Source of the DNA: Xanthostigma xanthostigma
Taxonomy: Eukaryota > Arthropoda > Insecta > Raphidioptera > Raphidiidae
Assembly: GCA_963575645.1 (NCBI GenBank)
Contig: OY754467.1
Span: forward strand, 682,001 to 746,000
Length of the DNA: 64,000 nucleotides
Direction: 5' to 3'
Shown: positions 25,009 through 37,186 of the stretch, piece after piece
Layout: each line of letters starts with the position of its first letter
How positions within the stretch are numbered: the stretch's first letter is position 1
Translations under genes and position numbers: made by a program
The notes under the pieces: generated by a model
Database searches by the model: none
Told to the model about the DNA's origin: nothing
Seen by the model: the letters and a program-made list of their open reading frames with translations, nothing else

Positions 25009-28000
25009 ATGCAAGTTCAACAACAAAACAAAAGACAGCAAACTAAAAGACAGTCGACGCAAATTGATCATAGCGATGATGAACTGGAATCGTCGCCTGT
25101 AAGTATATAGTTTTTGTTACGTTTATTTTTCAGATGTAGAGAATTCTAAATTGTCCTTTTTTGCAAATAGCATTCATATTAGGTAATTGTTTTGTAGCCG
25201 TTGTTTAAATAAAGATACTACTTATTATGAAATTGGACAATTATTTGTAGATATCAAAACTCATAAAGACTTTAAAAATGCGAATTTTTTATTGATATTT
25301 TACTGCTGCAGAAAAGAACAAGATCATATAGCATTCACACACAATTAAGTTTTTAACGCGTTTTTTATAGATGTATTAGAAAGCCACATAGATTATAAAA
25401 AACTGTATTTTTTTAGTTGCAGTTTTTTTCTGTATGCTCGATTATAATACCTGCAGCATGTAAGTTATAAATGATTTTCATCGATTTAATTATACACCGA
25501 TAATTTGGAATGTAATTGTTTAGTTTCAAGGCTGTTTTTAACGTGAAAAAATGCAATTATAGATATATATAAAGCGAACGAGTAGACCACACATCATCTA
25601 TATATATCGTATATAAAACAAAGTCCCTCCGCCGCGTCTGTTTGTTTGTCTGAACGCGATACACTCAAAAACTACCGAACGGATTTTCATACGGTTTTCA
25701 CTAATAGAAAGAGGGATGAACGAGGAAGGTTTCTGTTTATGATTTGTAAATATTTTGTACAAAATGGCTGAACTATGGCGGTGTTTTGTTAAAAAAACTG
25801 TTTTCGTACGCTTACATGGCTAACGCTGGCCAAATCTTTAGAGATACATCAAAACAATGTACTTTGATAGTTCTGGTGTGTAGATGGGAAGGTTAATATA
25901 ATATTTTCAAAACAGTTTTGCACCCGGGTGAAACCGAGCCAGGCCGATAGTATAATAAAAATATGAAGAGAGACAACAGATAAGCCCCATGTGCCCACAT
26001 GTACACCAATAATTTGGAATGTAATTGTTTTGTTACAAGAAGTACAGATATATTATTGAGCTGTCTTATTTAATTGTGTAGTTAATTTTTCTTAAAAGGT
26101 TTACAGTTAAATAACTTTCCTTATATGAACATCCAATTTTCCAAACTGCGTATGTCTTGCATATTAATTCAGTTTTACGTTAATGAAGTCTCAGGTCACT
26201 TAATATGCGATAAAGAAGTACAATACATTATTTAATAAATCAAATGATCGTTATTTATGATTGTTGTTTAAAAAAATACCATATTTAATCATTTCAACCG
26301 TTGTATAATAATACTGCTATAAATTGACAGGCAGATAAAAAATTTGGAACCGAGTTTTCCCGTTTAGGTGTCATACAAAATAGCCGAAAACCCCGCCAAA
26401 AAAAAAAAAAAAACAAAAAAAAACGAAACAATTGACAGAATCCGGTTACTATTTTATTGATATTATTGTGACCTCAAAAAATCGTGCGGTTACTGTTATG
26501 CACTGTCCCTACCTCGCTTCTAATAGACTTGCCCTATTTTCTTAATATTATGTCTACACATTCTAAAAACGCTCTCGCTTGAAACGATAAATTTTTCTGT
26601 GTAACGAGACCCCGCGAGAAAACACGTACATACATACAGTATGTAAACGCGTAAGGTGCACATAGGGAAATTAGCATTGGGAAAAAATACTTGGATCAGA
26701 GTTAGCCATGACTGCATTAATTGTTATTTCTATTGAATTATCGTGGTAATCTTGAGGATTTCTATTTTATTTTCATTTATTTTTATTTTACTTGGCTTTT
26801 TTAATAATAAAAAGCTCTTATAAATCATTATTTTAATTTTTTTGTACAAAAATAAAACAAAAAAACAACTCCATCTGTTTGGAAACATTTCATTTAAAAA
26901 TTGTCTGACTGGTATGACGTATGCGCGTTGATAAATCAGTGACCCAATGTCTTTAGGTTCAACACGAATAGGCGGAGATATTTGATCTCGCACCATATTT
27001 AAGTATTTTTGGGAATTTAATGTCCCATTAATAAAAAAAGTCCGATTATGTTGTAATCATTTGAATATTTTCTTCGGTAGTACACACATTCGTTTTGCAA
27101 AAGAATATTATCTGTCAAATTGAAAAACAAGATTTCAAGGCTCACTCTGATCCAGTCATTTTTTCCCAATGTTAATTTCCCTATGTGCACCTTATAGTGT
27201 TTACATACTGTATATGCATTTTTTAAATATATTCAAAAACAAAACAGTAGCGATAATCAAAAATATTGACATAGCTCTCGATATCACTTTTAATGCTTTG
27301 ACTACAGTTCAGATTACACGTAAATAAAATTATTTTTTTTTAAATTTTAGTCACAAATACTGGAGCGCGTCAAGCCCGACAGAGTGACAGTTACAAAGCC
27401 CGAAGAAGATCGTCGAAGGCGGACAATAATTGTCGAAAAGAAAAATGGTTCGTATGGATTTACTTTACAAAGCTACGGTATTCATTACAAGAAAGAACAA
27501 GAAATCGAAATGATTACGTACGTGGATTATGTGGACTACGACGGGCCGGCTTATAGAGCCGGCATGAGAGAGGGCGACGTTATACTCTCGATTAATGGGA
27601 CCGATATGGAAAAAGCAGATCATAAAACGTTGGTGAACTTCATAAAAAACTGCGATTCAAGAATGAGAATGGTTGTATTGTTTGAAGATTGCGTTAGAAA
27701 AGTACGTCTTTTGTTTTTTTTAATTTCTTTTGTTTGATGTCGCTGTGAAACGGGAATCAATCGCTTGGAATAATGATTAACTAGCGTGACCTGTGCGAAT
27801 TATTCGCACTAAATAAGTATAATAATTATCACTTTACAAAATTATTTTTTAAATATGATTGCAGGTATTCAATTCGTTTCTAATTTTGTACACTGCTTAT
27901 AACGTTCTTCTTTTTGTTGTAAAAGAAATATTTTACTAAAATTGTCATATAGAGGCGCAAGTAGCAAAAGCCTTGTTCAGCGCTGCCCGTCAGATGGCAG

Positions 28001-29979
28001 TATGCAGTATTTACAATATGATCAGATGACAGATCGAAGTGTTAACGTTAAGCCGTCAGATGGCAGACGTTGTTCAGAGTTTAATTAATTTACAAAAACA
28101 AAAGCAATAATAAATTTTTTAGTTGTCGATGTCAGTAGAGCAAGCAATTATCTGTAAAATGATATATAATTTATGTGGAGAAATTGTGTGTTTTTTTTCT
28201 AAAAAGGGAGGCAACATCGTAAACCTTAGCGTATTAATATATATGATGATGATTTTTTTTTAGGTAGAGCTACATATTCGGTATATTCAGCTGCAAAGAA
28301 TTTTACAGAGTAAAATGAACGAACTAGAGAAATTATGTTTAAGAGAACGCCAGCTATTAGAAGGTAAATGGAAAACGCATAGTTTACCCGCACGAAAGAA
28401 AGCGTCATCGTCGTCAGGTGAACCGGGAACTCCGACTCAACAAGCGAGCTATTCTTACTGTCGGCCTACATTATCCACCGAAGATATAGTCAAAGCGCCG
28501 CCGCAGCCGCCTCCCGCTTTGATGTTAGCTTACCAATACTTAGATCCTCATTATCGAGCTTACGTATTTCAACCTTCGACCAGCAATAGCGGAGAATACT
28601 TACTGAGCTTTGGGCCTTCGAGGTGTCGAGGCGACCAGCATCATTTCATCGTAAAAACTCCGTGCGATTCACAATCCACCCGATCGAGTAATAAAAACTA
28701 TCAACAAACCAACGGACATAATTCTTCGAATAGTAACAATAAAACGAAACCGGAAAAACAAGAATCTCAGTCGCACCGATACGGCGGGGGACATCTATGC
28801 AATCCGTGTATTAAATCGAATAGTAATCAAGACAGCACCAGTCTGGAAGCGTACGATTTGGCCAGCCCTTGTTGTGATCCTCACTGCGTTCCTTCGGCAA
28901 GACGTCGCTCCCGCAATCATAAAGATCATCACAACAAGCGCGAGTGCAAAACGGGCGACGACAACGACGACAAAAAAACCCATCAGCACGTACAACGAAA
29001 CAAATCGCAACAACAGCCAACGAATAACCAACAACAGCAGCAGCAGCAGCAACACGTGACGAGCGTTCAACCGCGCGCGACTCCGAGACATAGATATTTC
29101 AGTTTCGGTGCCGGATTGGTCAGTCAGTGTAGTTTGCATTCGTGTACGTCGAGCGAATTCAGTAACACGGCCGTCGCCGGGCTGGCCGAAAGCTCGGCCG
29201 CGTCGTACACGACTTCGTTGAGCACCGATACTCTGTATTGGGACGCACCCGGGGAATTCAACACGCCGAGACAGCACGCGAGTAAAACTTTACTCAAACA
29301 GCACAGTTACCATCCACCGCAGCAGCACTACGCTCCGCTATCCGAAACCGAGCACGTCTACACTCAATACAATCCGGTAAAACCCAAGTCGTGGGATAAT
29401 TTAACGACGAAAGCATTCGGAGGTTACGGGTTCGGATACGGTTATTTGGACACGTCCGCCAAACAAAAGCAGAACCATGCGAAAGTTTCGAAACAGTCGG
29501 TCGGTAACCAAACCGCGCCGTGCCGTTCCAACAACGAAAGGATGCCGGTACAGACCCAAAACACGTACGGTACGCGATGTAGCAGACGGTACGTTCATCC
29601 GACCAAGTCGACCGAAAGTCTTCTCGCTTTGCCTAAGTACGAAGGCGATCCTTCTTTATCGGATTCTAGTTTATCGTGTGAATGTTTAGATGTGACGACT
29701 CCGGACGCTTCGACTCATGGATCTCAATTTTTTTCTGTCGTCGGAACAAACATTCCGAGCCCGACGGAATCGAGGAGCAGTTATTATTCTCGAAGGAATT
29801 CGCGTACGGAGACGCAACAAATCAATATCGTTTCGACGAGTTCCGAAATGACAAGGTTGTAAGTCTGTGCTTATTCAAAAGGCCTCGAATTAGAAATGAA
29901 TTATAAACGCTGTAATTTAACGAATTTGTTTTATTGGTCTAATGAAATATTTTACAGGGCCTCCAAGCAAGAAAAATAG
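25009..29979 (+). CDS. Tamalin/CYTIP-like PDZ scaffold protein
   Basis: Four exons: 25009-25098, 27351-27701, 28264-29858, 29958-29979; 2058 bases, 685 residues. Residues about 54-147 form one PDZ domain: carboxylate loop YGFTL (65-69), then [21 protein letters not shown] coiled-coil follows ([20 protein letters not shown], then [13 protein letters not shown]), giving the PDZ plus leucine-rich coil order of tamalin/GRASP and CYTIP. The rest is long and disordered: an H/N/K-rich part, a polyQ run near 29030 and Tyr/Ser-rich segments. By family it scaffolds cytohesin ARF-GEFs and receptors at membranes. If the last intron is kept, translation stops at 29862 and the protein (679 aa) ends in EMTRL, a class I PDZ ligand like the SQL end of tamalin. 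If spliced, it ends ASKQEK. Intron 2 hosts a Helitron. Confidence 0.85.
25597..25950 (+). mobile_element. Helitron-like non-coding element
   Basis: Starts A|TCTATATATATCG and ends GGCCGATAG|T. The body has typical insect repeat text ('aaactaccgaacggattttc', then 'gcacccgggtgaaaccga'). The end only loosely fits CTRR and no strong terminal hairpin was confirmed. It lies in tamalin-like intron 1. Confidence 0.4.
26637..27210. mobile_element. Tc1/mariner-type deletion derivative, copy 2
   Basis: Same TACAGTATGTAAACGCGTAA ends and interior as the element at 11954, in opposite orientation and bounded by TA. It keeps the same transposase fragment ([13 protein letters not shown] on the minus strand), preceded by IRVEPKD. 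It lies in tamalin-like intron 1. Confidence 0.8.
27781..28246 (-). mobile_element. Non-autonomous Helitron, copy 3 (antisense)
   Basis: Reverse copy of the same family: CTAGCGTGACCTGTGCGAAT at its 3' end and GCGTATTAATATATATGA at its 5' end. The 5' end abuts the tamalin exon 3 acceptor: only TGATGA, a T run and AG separate them. Removing it leaves an intron of about 96 bases. Confidence 0.85.
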
Positions 29980-30140
29980 AAATTTGAATAGTGCCGACGT
30001 CGTGGTCAAAGAGAGACAGGTCGATCTATTTATATAATTACTTTTTTGATGGTTTTATTTTTAAGACCCGTATTTAGAATTTTGCATTCCAAGACTTACG
30101 CCGTAAATATTAACAAGTTTAGTAAGAAACGAATAGACGG

Positions 30141-30717
30141 AGAGCTGGCTACGGAGAAAATGGGTGACTCGGTGCAGAGCTGAAAATTTGCAGAATAATA
30201 GGAGATAGTACAAGTAAGTAGGGAAAAAATTGTTGGAAGGCTAGGCGGAAGATAAAGAGCCGCCAGAAGGCGCTAATGTTGCGAAAAATCAGTGCACTTC
30301 TGGCAATTTCTATACTTATTCTGTAATTCAAAACTAGATAGAAATAAAATTAAATAAATTAATAAAATTACGTTGTTATAGCAACGTGATTTTATTAATT
30401 TATTTAATTTTATTTCTATCAAAATGACATTAATAATTTTGAATATTTGTCGAATGTAATTATTATATCATGTTTGAATTTTCAGTATGCCCTTATAACT
30501 ATATAATGTATAATATAATATATTCTAGTTTTGAATTACAGAATAAGTATAGAAATTGCTAGAAGTGCACTGATTTTTCGCAACATTAGCGCCTTCTGGC
30601 GGCTCTTTATCTTCCGCCTAGCCTTCTGGCAATTTTTCCCCTACTTGTACTATCTCCTATTATCCTGCAATTTTTCAGCTCTGCACCGAGTCACCCATTT
30701 TCTCCGTAGCCAGCTCT
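30141..30717. mobile_element. Long-arm fold-back element, copy 1
   Basis: Inverted arms of about 200 bases start AGAGCTGGCTACGGAGAAAA, then TGGGTGACTCGGTGCAGAGC. The middle has a second inverted pair (AAATAAAATTACGTTGTTAT and its reverse). A near-identical relative lies at 50450-51147. It begins 162 bases after the tamalin-like stop codon. Both copies have TAG just outside each end, a possible target duplication. Confidence 0.8.
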
Positions 30718-32389
30718 TAGCCAGAAGGAATCGTGATGTGTAGTTTCATCAACTGCTTCCATAAAAAAAATGTTATCTAATAAAAATTGAGAACTTTTAG
30801 AAATCTTATATCTTTTATAAAAAATATTTCATTTTTTTCTTACCATTACCATTTATTATGGTATAAAATATATTTTTTCCGTAAATCAATAATTTATTCT
30901 AGAAAAAATCGCAATTAAAATTTTATATTATAAATGTCGGTAAGTAAAAAAATTATATAATTCAATGTAGAACAATTGATTGTTACAGAACAAAATTTAA
31001 GTTCACATATAATAAAAATTGCCTTAAGAATACTCAAAAATAGGTTTATAATTAAACAGGACAAATAAAAGGATGCTTTCCATTTAAGCAACTCCCAAGC
31101 GACTGGAACGATGTGAAAAATTAATTATCTACGAGTTTTTCCATAACAATGCGGATTATTTGATAACTTACCTACCTTTTTGGCTTTAACTCTACCCTTT
31201 TCCTCAGCCGAGTCCAGTCAACTTGGGTTGCTAGGAGTCAGCGACACAGATAAAAATTTTTGTTATTGGCGGCACAAGTACGGGAATGTTTGATTTTGTG
31301 TTCAGATTGTAAATTATAGACACACGACAGCTAAGGTCAATGCATTTAAAAACATTTATATGTTCTAAAAAAAAACCATCTTAGGTTCGGATTTAATATC
31401 TGAAGGAGTTTGAGCACATTCGATGAGCTCCGAAGAAAGCGAGCATGAGTCGAGAAATGCTGATCTTGAGCATAAATGGGAAGCATTCAAAATCATCATG
31501 ATCTGTGATGCAAAATAAACATTTTTGAACGCAAACAATCGAGGGTATATTGATATGAAAAATAAGTATTGAAAAAAAATTATACTTCGGTATTGTCAAA
31601 TACCTGTATATTAATTATTGTTCAAATATTAAATAACAAGCTCAACAAAAATTTAAAAAAAATAGAAAAAATGTTACGGTAATAGTCTTATTGAGCTGTA
31701 TAAAGTTGGACTTGGCATTGTTTTAAAACTGATTGTTATTTGGAAGAGGAATATTTCTTCAAAACATTAATTATAATTTTATTTGCTAAAATCCAATTTA
31801 TTCTGTAAACTCAGTAGCATTTTATTATCTTTCCATCTGAAGTTTTCGAATTTAAGTATTTCACGAAAAAACCCAGATACCCCGACATTGGTAAAGTTCA
31901 AATTGGAATACACCCAAAAAATACTACCCTAAAGGATCTGATTTAAAAAATAACTCATTCATATCCGAATATTTTTTTTTATTACAGATTTTTTTGCATG
32001 GTAAAAGTCGTTATAAAAACATTTAAAAGAGTGATACATAAAAAACTTTGTAAAAATGTTAATACAGCAGGCTTCCAATTATTATCGGAGGTCGAAAAAA
32101 CCAGACCTGAATTATTTAAGTTCATTTATCACAAAAAAAATTTTTTAGTACAACACGCTTTTGAGTTTCGCGAATTATCCGGTGATTCAGTCATCCTAAC
32201 GGATACACTTTACGATCTCCGCGGATAATCGAGAGTCTACTGTGCATGAACGAGAGATTTAATGGTAGCTATTTTATTCTATATCGTTCATGAAATTTTA
32301 TTTATTCAATTATAAAATAGTTTACACAGTTACACTAGTCTTCAAAACTTTAAAAAATGCATATGAATATTATCAAACGATGAATTATC

Positions 32390-32558
32390 AGGTTTGTTCC
32401 AAGCAGCCGCGAAAGGTAACAGAACCGTATACAGTATTGTCACTGCGCAAGACTGTCCTGCGCACTAGCTCAAAAATCGATACTGCGCAAGATAGTCTTG
32501 CGCAGTGACAAGACTGTGTACGGTTCTTTTACCGTTCGCGGCTGCTTGGAACAAACCT
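32390..32558. mobile_element. Short MITE AGGTTTGTTCC...GGAACAAACCT
   Basis: Inverted ends AGGTTTGTTCCAAGCAGCCG, then CGAA, then GGTAACAGAACCGT (with small differences). The core repeats CTGCGCAAGA. It is flanked by ATC on both sides (or TATC if one base is shifted). No coding capacity; superfamily unresolved. Confidence 0.7.
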
Positions 32559-33267
32559 ATCGTAGCACGATCCTTATGACCTTGAAAAATTATTAGTTTC
32601 AAAGTAGAATTTTGTAACATAATTAAGACTTCGCCAAGAACACAAATGTATTTTAAAACAAGTTAATCAGCGTACACCTTTGGGCAATTTGTTCTCGTGC
32701 GTTTTTGGCGAAAATAACGAAATAACAATTGACAACTCAAGCATGCGCCCTACGATAATTTGAAAATTTGTTATTGTGTTAAAATAATTATTCAATTGAT
32801 AATATTGAACTATGCGATGATATAAAAACTGAATCTAGTCAAAATAATAATGGATCTTATACATTTATTTACAACTAGAAAAATAAAAGTTAAAACCTAA
32901 TCATTTATACCAAAGGAACTTATAATAAAGTATGTTAGTAAAATTTTCACGATATAATATTTCTTGACCTAACTATCGAATTAAAAACTAGCGATATTAA
33001 GCTACATTATGACAAATGTAGTTAAATTGACTACAATGCGATGGCTTCGAATCATTTTGTATTTATAAAGTATCCGAAATCACAAAATATTAATTTCGGT
33101 TATACGAGACTGAAAATAAAACACTATGAATTAATTAATGTTAGAATTTAAAGAAAATATTTTAATTTATATTACCTTTAAGGTTTGTCTCAAAAATTCT
33201 TGATTATTAACGATGATAAATTATATCTTTGGTTAAAATATTGAACTTAATGATTTTTCGAGTCGAA

Positions 33268-34395
33268 TTATTTGTTCAAATGATGAAATTTGTTGTGCAA
33301 AACTAAAAATCGGTTTTTGAAAAATTTTACTTTGCACTGAGCACACTGATAAGGCTTACTCAAAATATTACTTATTTTTTTGTGTTTCATTTCTAGATGG
33401 CAAATTAAATCAGCGTTTTCAGAAAACATCTCTTTGCAATGTCCGCATTGAAAATGCATTCCGTTAATGTTTTCCGTATCGCTTCGTTTCTTTTTCGATT
33501 TGAAATGTTTTTTCCAGTTGCATTTTTGACGAGGAGATAAACCGTTCGATTTATTTTGGTTTTCTAGTTCTGGTAAATTAAATCGCAATTGCCGTCTAGA
33601 GTTCATTTTTTTGCTTACAATACCACTTTTAGATTTATGAATGGCTTCGTTTTTCACAATTACTCCATTTCCTGTAGTTTTCAAAATTCCTTTCGGATGC
33701 GCAACAGCTTCGGGAGTACTTGTGGTTTTCAACTGTTTAAATAAACATTCCAATTTTTGAGAATCATTTCCATCGTCGAATATATTATTTTTCAAAATAA
33801 CATTTTTAGCCGTTTTGTAATGTTTTGTTTTAATGTGATTTAAAAGTATTGTGTTTTCTCTAGGCAAAGACAATTGGCAAAATCCACAAACGAAATTATC
33901 AGTTTTTGTTACATTGCATACAACTTCGGGGTGATAAAGTATCGTGTGGTCTAACAAAATAGTTTTGTTACACAATACTGCCGAACAATGAAAGCAAGTA
34001 TTCATTACAGGAATGTCGGTTGTATCGTTGCTTAGTTTTCTCAACTCTTTTCTGTGCTTTTTGTGCAAATGTTCTTTCATAACAAATTCGTACAAAACAA
34101 AGTCAACACAAAATGGGCAAAATATTTTACGTGGTACTTCGCAGATATCAGACAATAATTTATTTGTTAAAACAGATGTTGAAGAAAGTGATGAAATACT
34201 ATTTTCTACATTTTCGAGCTCGTCAGGTAAATTAAAAATTGGCGTTTTAATAATAACATCCTTGTTTGAATCTATAGTAGCGTGGAATGCTTCTTTCAAT
34301 ATATTCGAAAAGTCAATATTATCGTAATCACTTACGTTGCTTGTATTTAAATCTTCACAATTCATGTTAAAATTGTGTTTTGATAATAAATCCAT
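33268..34395 (-). CDS. C2H2 zinc-finger protein (unassigned)
   Basis: Single-exon gene, 375 residues, ATG at 34395. I do not recognise an orthologue. Five C2H2-like fingers are visible, three central and two C-terminal: FCPFCVDFVLYEFVMKEHL (then HKKH), TCFHCSAVLCNKTILLDH (then TILYH), VCGFCQLSLPRENTILLNH (then IKTKH), QCGHCKEMFSENADLICH (then LEMKH) and QCAQCKVKFFKNRFLVLH (then NKFH). The N-terminal 90 residues are acidic and without motif. A basic linker (RQKCNWKKHFKSKKKRSD) precedes finger 4. A nuclear nucleic-acid-binding role is inferred from the fingers only. Its 5' end faces the KIAA1143-like gene 390 bases away, so they probably share a promoter region. Confidence 0.85.
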   Translation of the reverse strand: MDLLSKHNFNMNCEDLNTSNVSDYDNIDFSNILKEAFHATIDSNKDVIIKTPIFNLPDELENVENSISSLSSTSVLTNKLLSDICEVPRKIFCPFCVDFVLYEFVMKEHLHKKHRKELRKLSNDTTDIPVMNTCFHCSAVLCNKTILLDHTILYHPEVVCNVTKTDNFVCGFCQLSLPRENTILLNHIKTKHYKTAKNVILKNNIFDDGNDSQKLECLFKQLKTTSTPEAVAHPKGILKTTGNGVIVKNEAIHKSKSGIVSKKMNSRRQLRFNLPELENQNKSNGLSPRQKCNWKKHFKSKKKRSDTENINGMHFQCGHCKEMFSENADLICHLEMKHKKISNILSKPYQCAQCKVKFFKNRFLVLHNKFHHLNK

Positions 34396-34785
34396 ACTAA
34401 TTAATACGACGAAATGTATCTAATTCATATAAAAAAGATACAAATTTTAATCTGACAGTTGAGACGTCAAATTTGAAACTTCAAACTGTAGTGGTATTTG
34501 TACGGTTGGCAGTAAGTGAAATGGTTCTAGTCTTCAGTACGTTGCTAACTTAGTGACAGTTATTGATCCAAAATCTTTTGATTAGTGTTTTATTACAACG
34601 GTATATTATTGTATTGTGTCCGTTTATTTTTATATTTTAATTTAAATACATGTTATTCAATTTGAAATGTTTAGAAATTATCCGACTATAGTATATTGTA
34701 TTTCGGTAGTGAATATCATAAATAGGTTATAATTAGTGTATGTGTAATTATGTGCATTAAAATTTGATAATTATTTTTTGTGGAA
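34396..34785. promoter_or_regulatory. Divergent promoter region, zinc-finger and KIAA1143-like genes
   Basis: The start codons of two divergent genes are 390 bases apart with no repeat element between. No TATA box is evident on either side. Both 5' UTRs and any shared promoter must fit here unless there are upstream non-coding exons. Confidence 0.5.
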
Positions 34786-36735
34786 ATGTCAAAGAAGACC
34801 AACATAACGTATATAAAACCGGAGGAACCCAATTTTTTAAAGCGTATGAAAGAACAAGCTGGTTATAAAGAAGGTCCTTCTGTTGATACAAAAGTAAGAT
34901 GAAAGTTTGTGGAAAAAAATAAATAAAAATAAAAAACAAGTTTAATTCAGTAAATAATTTATAGCGTGAAGCATTACCGGCCATCAATCCTGAAGACTTA
35001 GAAGATAGTGAAGATGAACAACCTACAATTGTAGTTCTTAAATCAGGTGATCTTACCGCTGAAGAAGCCAAAGAGTTGCAAGACAAATTGGAAAAAGGTA
35101 AGAGAAATCGTACGTTTATATCTATTTATAATTTATTTGTTATTCATTAATATTTAAATTAATACAAAGGTTGTCGAAAGAAACAAAAAAATGTGTACTC
35201 TGCCCATTTTCTAGAACGTTCAGTCTTTTTTCAGTCGAAAACTCCCCTCCCAGATGTATTACGAGTACAGCGGAAAGCTTAAAATTTTAAGATCATCAAT
35301 AATATTTTATATACTTTATAAGCAAGTACTCTGGAACGGGTTATTTTTTATATAAATATGGTGCGCTTGCGTTAAGATATTGGCGCCTATTTAAATTCGC
35401 GGCATTTTGAAAACACGTGAAAGCACAAAAAAATATTTTTGTAAATTCTTCATAATTATCTCATTACGTCATCGTTGGTAACAGGATTCCTAACGAATGA
35501 TACGACGGCTAGATAAGTTCAAAGTTACGACAAAATTAAAGCAAGTATAACCTCGAATATGATCTTCGTTTATGCTGACTGTACCATGCGTCCTTCCCTC
35601 TAATCGTGAATGGTTTGTTCCATTCTCGGAAAACGGTATTTTGTAAGCTCTCGATTCTGTTACGGCTTTTATTAACGTTGCATCGCTGTAAAAAATCGAT
35701 AACATTTTCCCGAAAATTTCTTTGAATGGCCATGACACATTTTTCAAAATATTTTCGTACCGCTCAAACTGATTACGGTTCAAAATAACGTTTTTTTATA
35801 ATTTTATGCACTGGTATTTTTTTTTGAAATTTTAAAATGGAAAAGTTCTCGCGGGTTTTGATAATTTATTCACGTATTATTTAGCTCGTTATATATATTT
35901 TTTTAATAATATCAATATATTAATCGATAGCAATTATTGATTAAGAATAATTATCTCCTTAAAACACATTAAGTTTGCATTTAAAGCTTTTAAATTTTAA
36001 AGTCGGCTCAGAAATAAATTTAACATCACGATGTAACACCTTTACTTCCACCAAATCATGAATACCTACAACCGTTTAAAGAAAATGTAAACACCAGTAA
36101 ACTTAAGACGCCTTTCCCACCAGAGTAATGAAATGTTTCACGTCAGGATCATAAATATCTTGTAATGAACTTGGCTGCTTAATTTTGACTTCAAGTGGCT
36201 TTGATGTCGTTTTCAAAATTCGAGATTTTCGAAGACGATCAAGTACAGAATTTCTAATGTTAATATCTCATTTCTGAGAAGAAGTAGTTGTATTTCAGAT
36301 TTCGAATTATTCCCAACAATTTTAAACGTGGCAAAATCATTGTTTTTTGACTCAAATGAAAGTTCATAACGTTTTATAGAATGAATAAGATTCTATCAAA
36401 AATGAGCATTTCGAATTTCAATTTATGTATTGCTAATTTCCTTTAATTAAACGCGGTTTTTGAACAAGCATTATTTTGCGCTAAAAGTATAACACTGAAA
36501 GAGTGCATGGCGTTTTATAGAAGAATCTACCAAACCTGCCGATCTTTCTGAGCGGGTGATTTTCCGTCGTCCTACAAAATCAAAAACCGAATCTGAACCG
36601 GCCGAAAGATCGGGCGCTAGTTCAAACGGTAAACGCCCTAATCCTCGAAATTCCAAAGAGAAGGGACCCAAAGAAAAACGAGCTAAACAAAATAAGCCGC
36701 TGTTATCGTTCGACGAAGAGGAGAACGACGATTAG
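34786..36735 (+). CDS. KIAA1143-like protein (DUF4604 type)
   Basis: Three exons: 34786-34893, 34965-35097, 36521-36735; 456 bases, 151 residues, against about 154 in human KIAA1143. It starts MSKKTNITYIKPEEPNFLKR, continues with GYKEGPSVDTK, then DSEDEQPTIVVLKSGDLTAE and RVIFRRPTKSK, and ends with the family's LLSFDEEENDD tail. All these blocks match the layout of the uncharacterised human protein. It is small, highly charged and probably disordered; no biochemical function is established to my knowledge. Intron 2 (1423 bases) contains an unexplained minus-strand open frame at about 35490-35783. Confidence 0.9.
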
Positions 36736-36787
36736 TTATATTTTTTATTTTTGGTAAGTTTTTTTTTGGTGTTTTGTTTTTATTCGT

Positions 36788-36892
36788 TCGCTCATTTAGA
36801 CTGTCTTTTGTTTTACGTAACACTAAAAACACCCATTTGGTCGCTCATTTAGACTGTCTTTTGTTTTACGTAACACTAAAAAACACCCATTT
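36788..36892 (+). repeat. Tandem duplication of about 53 bases
   Basis: The unit TCGCTCATTTAGACTGTC ... CACTAAAAACACCCATTT occurs twice back to back, differing by one A. It lies in the 3' flank of the KIAA1143-like gene. Confidence 0.9.
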
Positions 36893-36976
36893 CGTATTCC
36901 AAGCATACAGGCTTCGATTCCCGGATTATCGAGCCTGTATTGAATTTTTAGATTGGAGCTACGTCACATACTCTTA

Positions 36977-37186
36977 GGCCTAGTTTATATGAGAGGCGTT
37001 CAACGCGCGTTGGCCCAACGCGCGTTTACAGTTTCTATACAATTGTATAGGACTGTTTATATGATAACGCGCGTTCAACGCGCCACCAACGCGCGTTATC
37101 ATATAAACAGTCCTATACAATTGTATAGAAACTGTAAACGCGCGTTGGGCTAACGCGCGTTGAACGCCTCTCATATAAACTAGGCC
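36977..37186. mobile_element. Harbinger-like palindromic MITE (TTA duplication)
   Basis: Nearly a perfect palindrome over its whole 210 bases: ends GGCCTAGTTTATATGAGAGG, interior repeats of AACGCGCGTT and TATACAATTGTATA. TTA flanks both sides (36974-36976, 37187-37189). No coding capacity. Confidence 0.85.

Larger units (their letters stand above)
29980..33267. other. Intergenic, tamalin-like gene to zinc-finger gene
   Basis: The two genes converge here. Contents: fold-back element 30141-30717, AT-rich filler, and MITE 32390-32558. A 76-codon open frame at 31998-32228 (+) shows no family feature. TTTATT at 32864-32869 could be the minus-strand poly(A) signal of the zinc-finger gene. Confidence 0.55.

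Noticed and set aside
28795..29598. Open frames on both strands inside tamalin-like exon 3
   Set aside because: Shadows of the low-complexity coding exon (Gln/His/Asn codons), without independent evidence.
31998..32228. 76-codon plus-strand frame (MVKVVIKTFKRVIHKK...)
   Set aside because: AT-rich lysine-heavy composition, no splice or promoter context and no recognisable domain.
35490..35783. Overlapping minus-strand frames in KIAA1143-like intron 2
   Set aside because: Two frames compete over the same bases and neither matches a family. It may be a decayed element, but nothing supports a gene.
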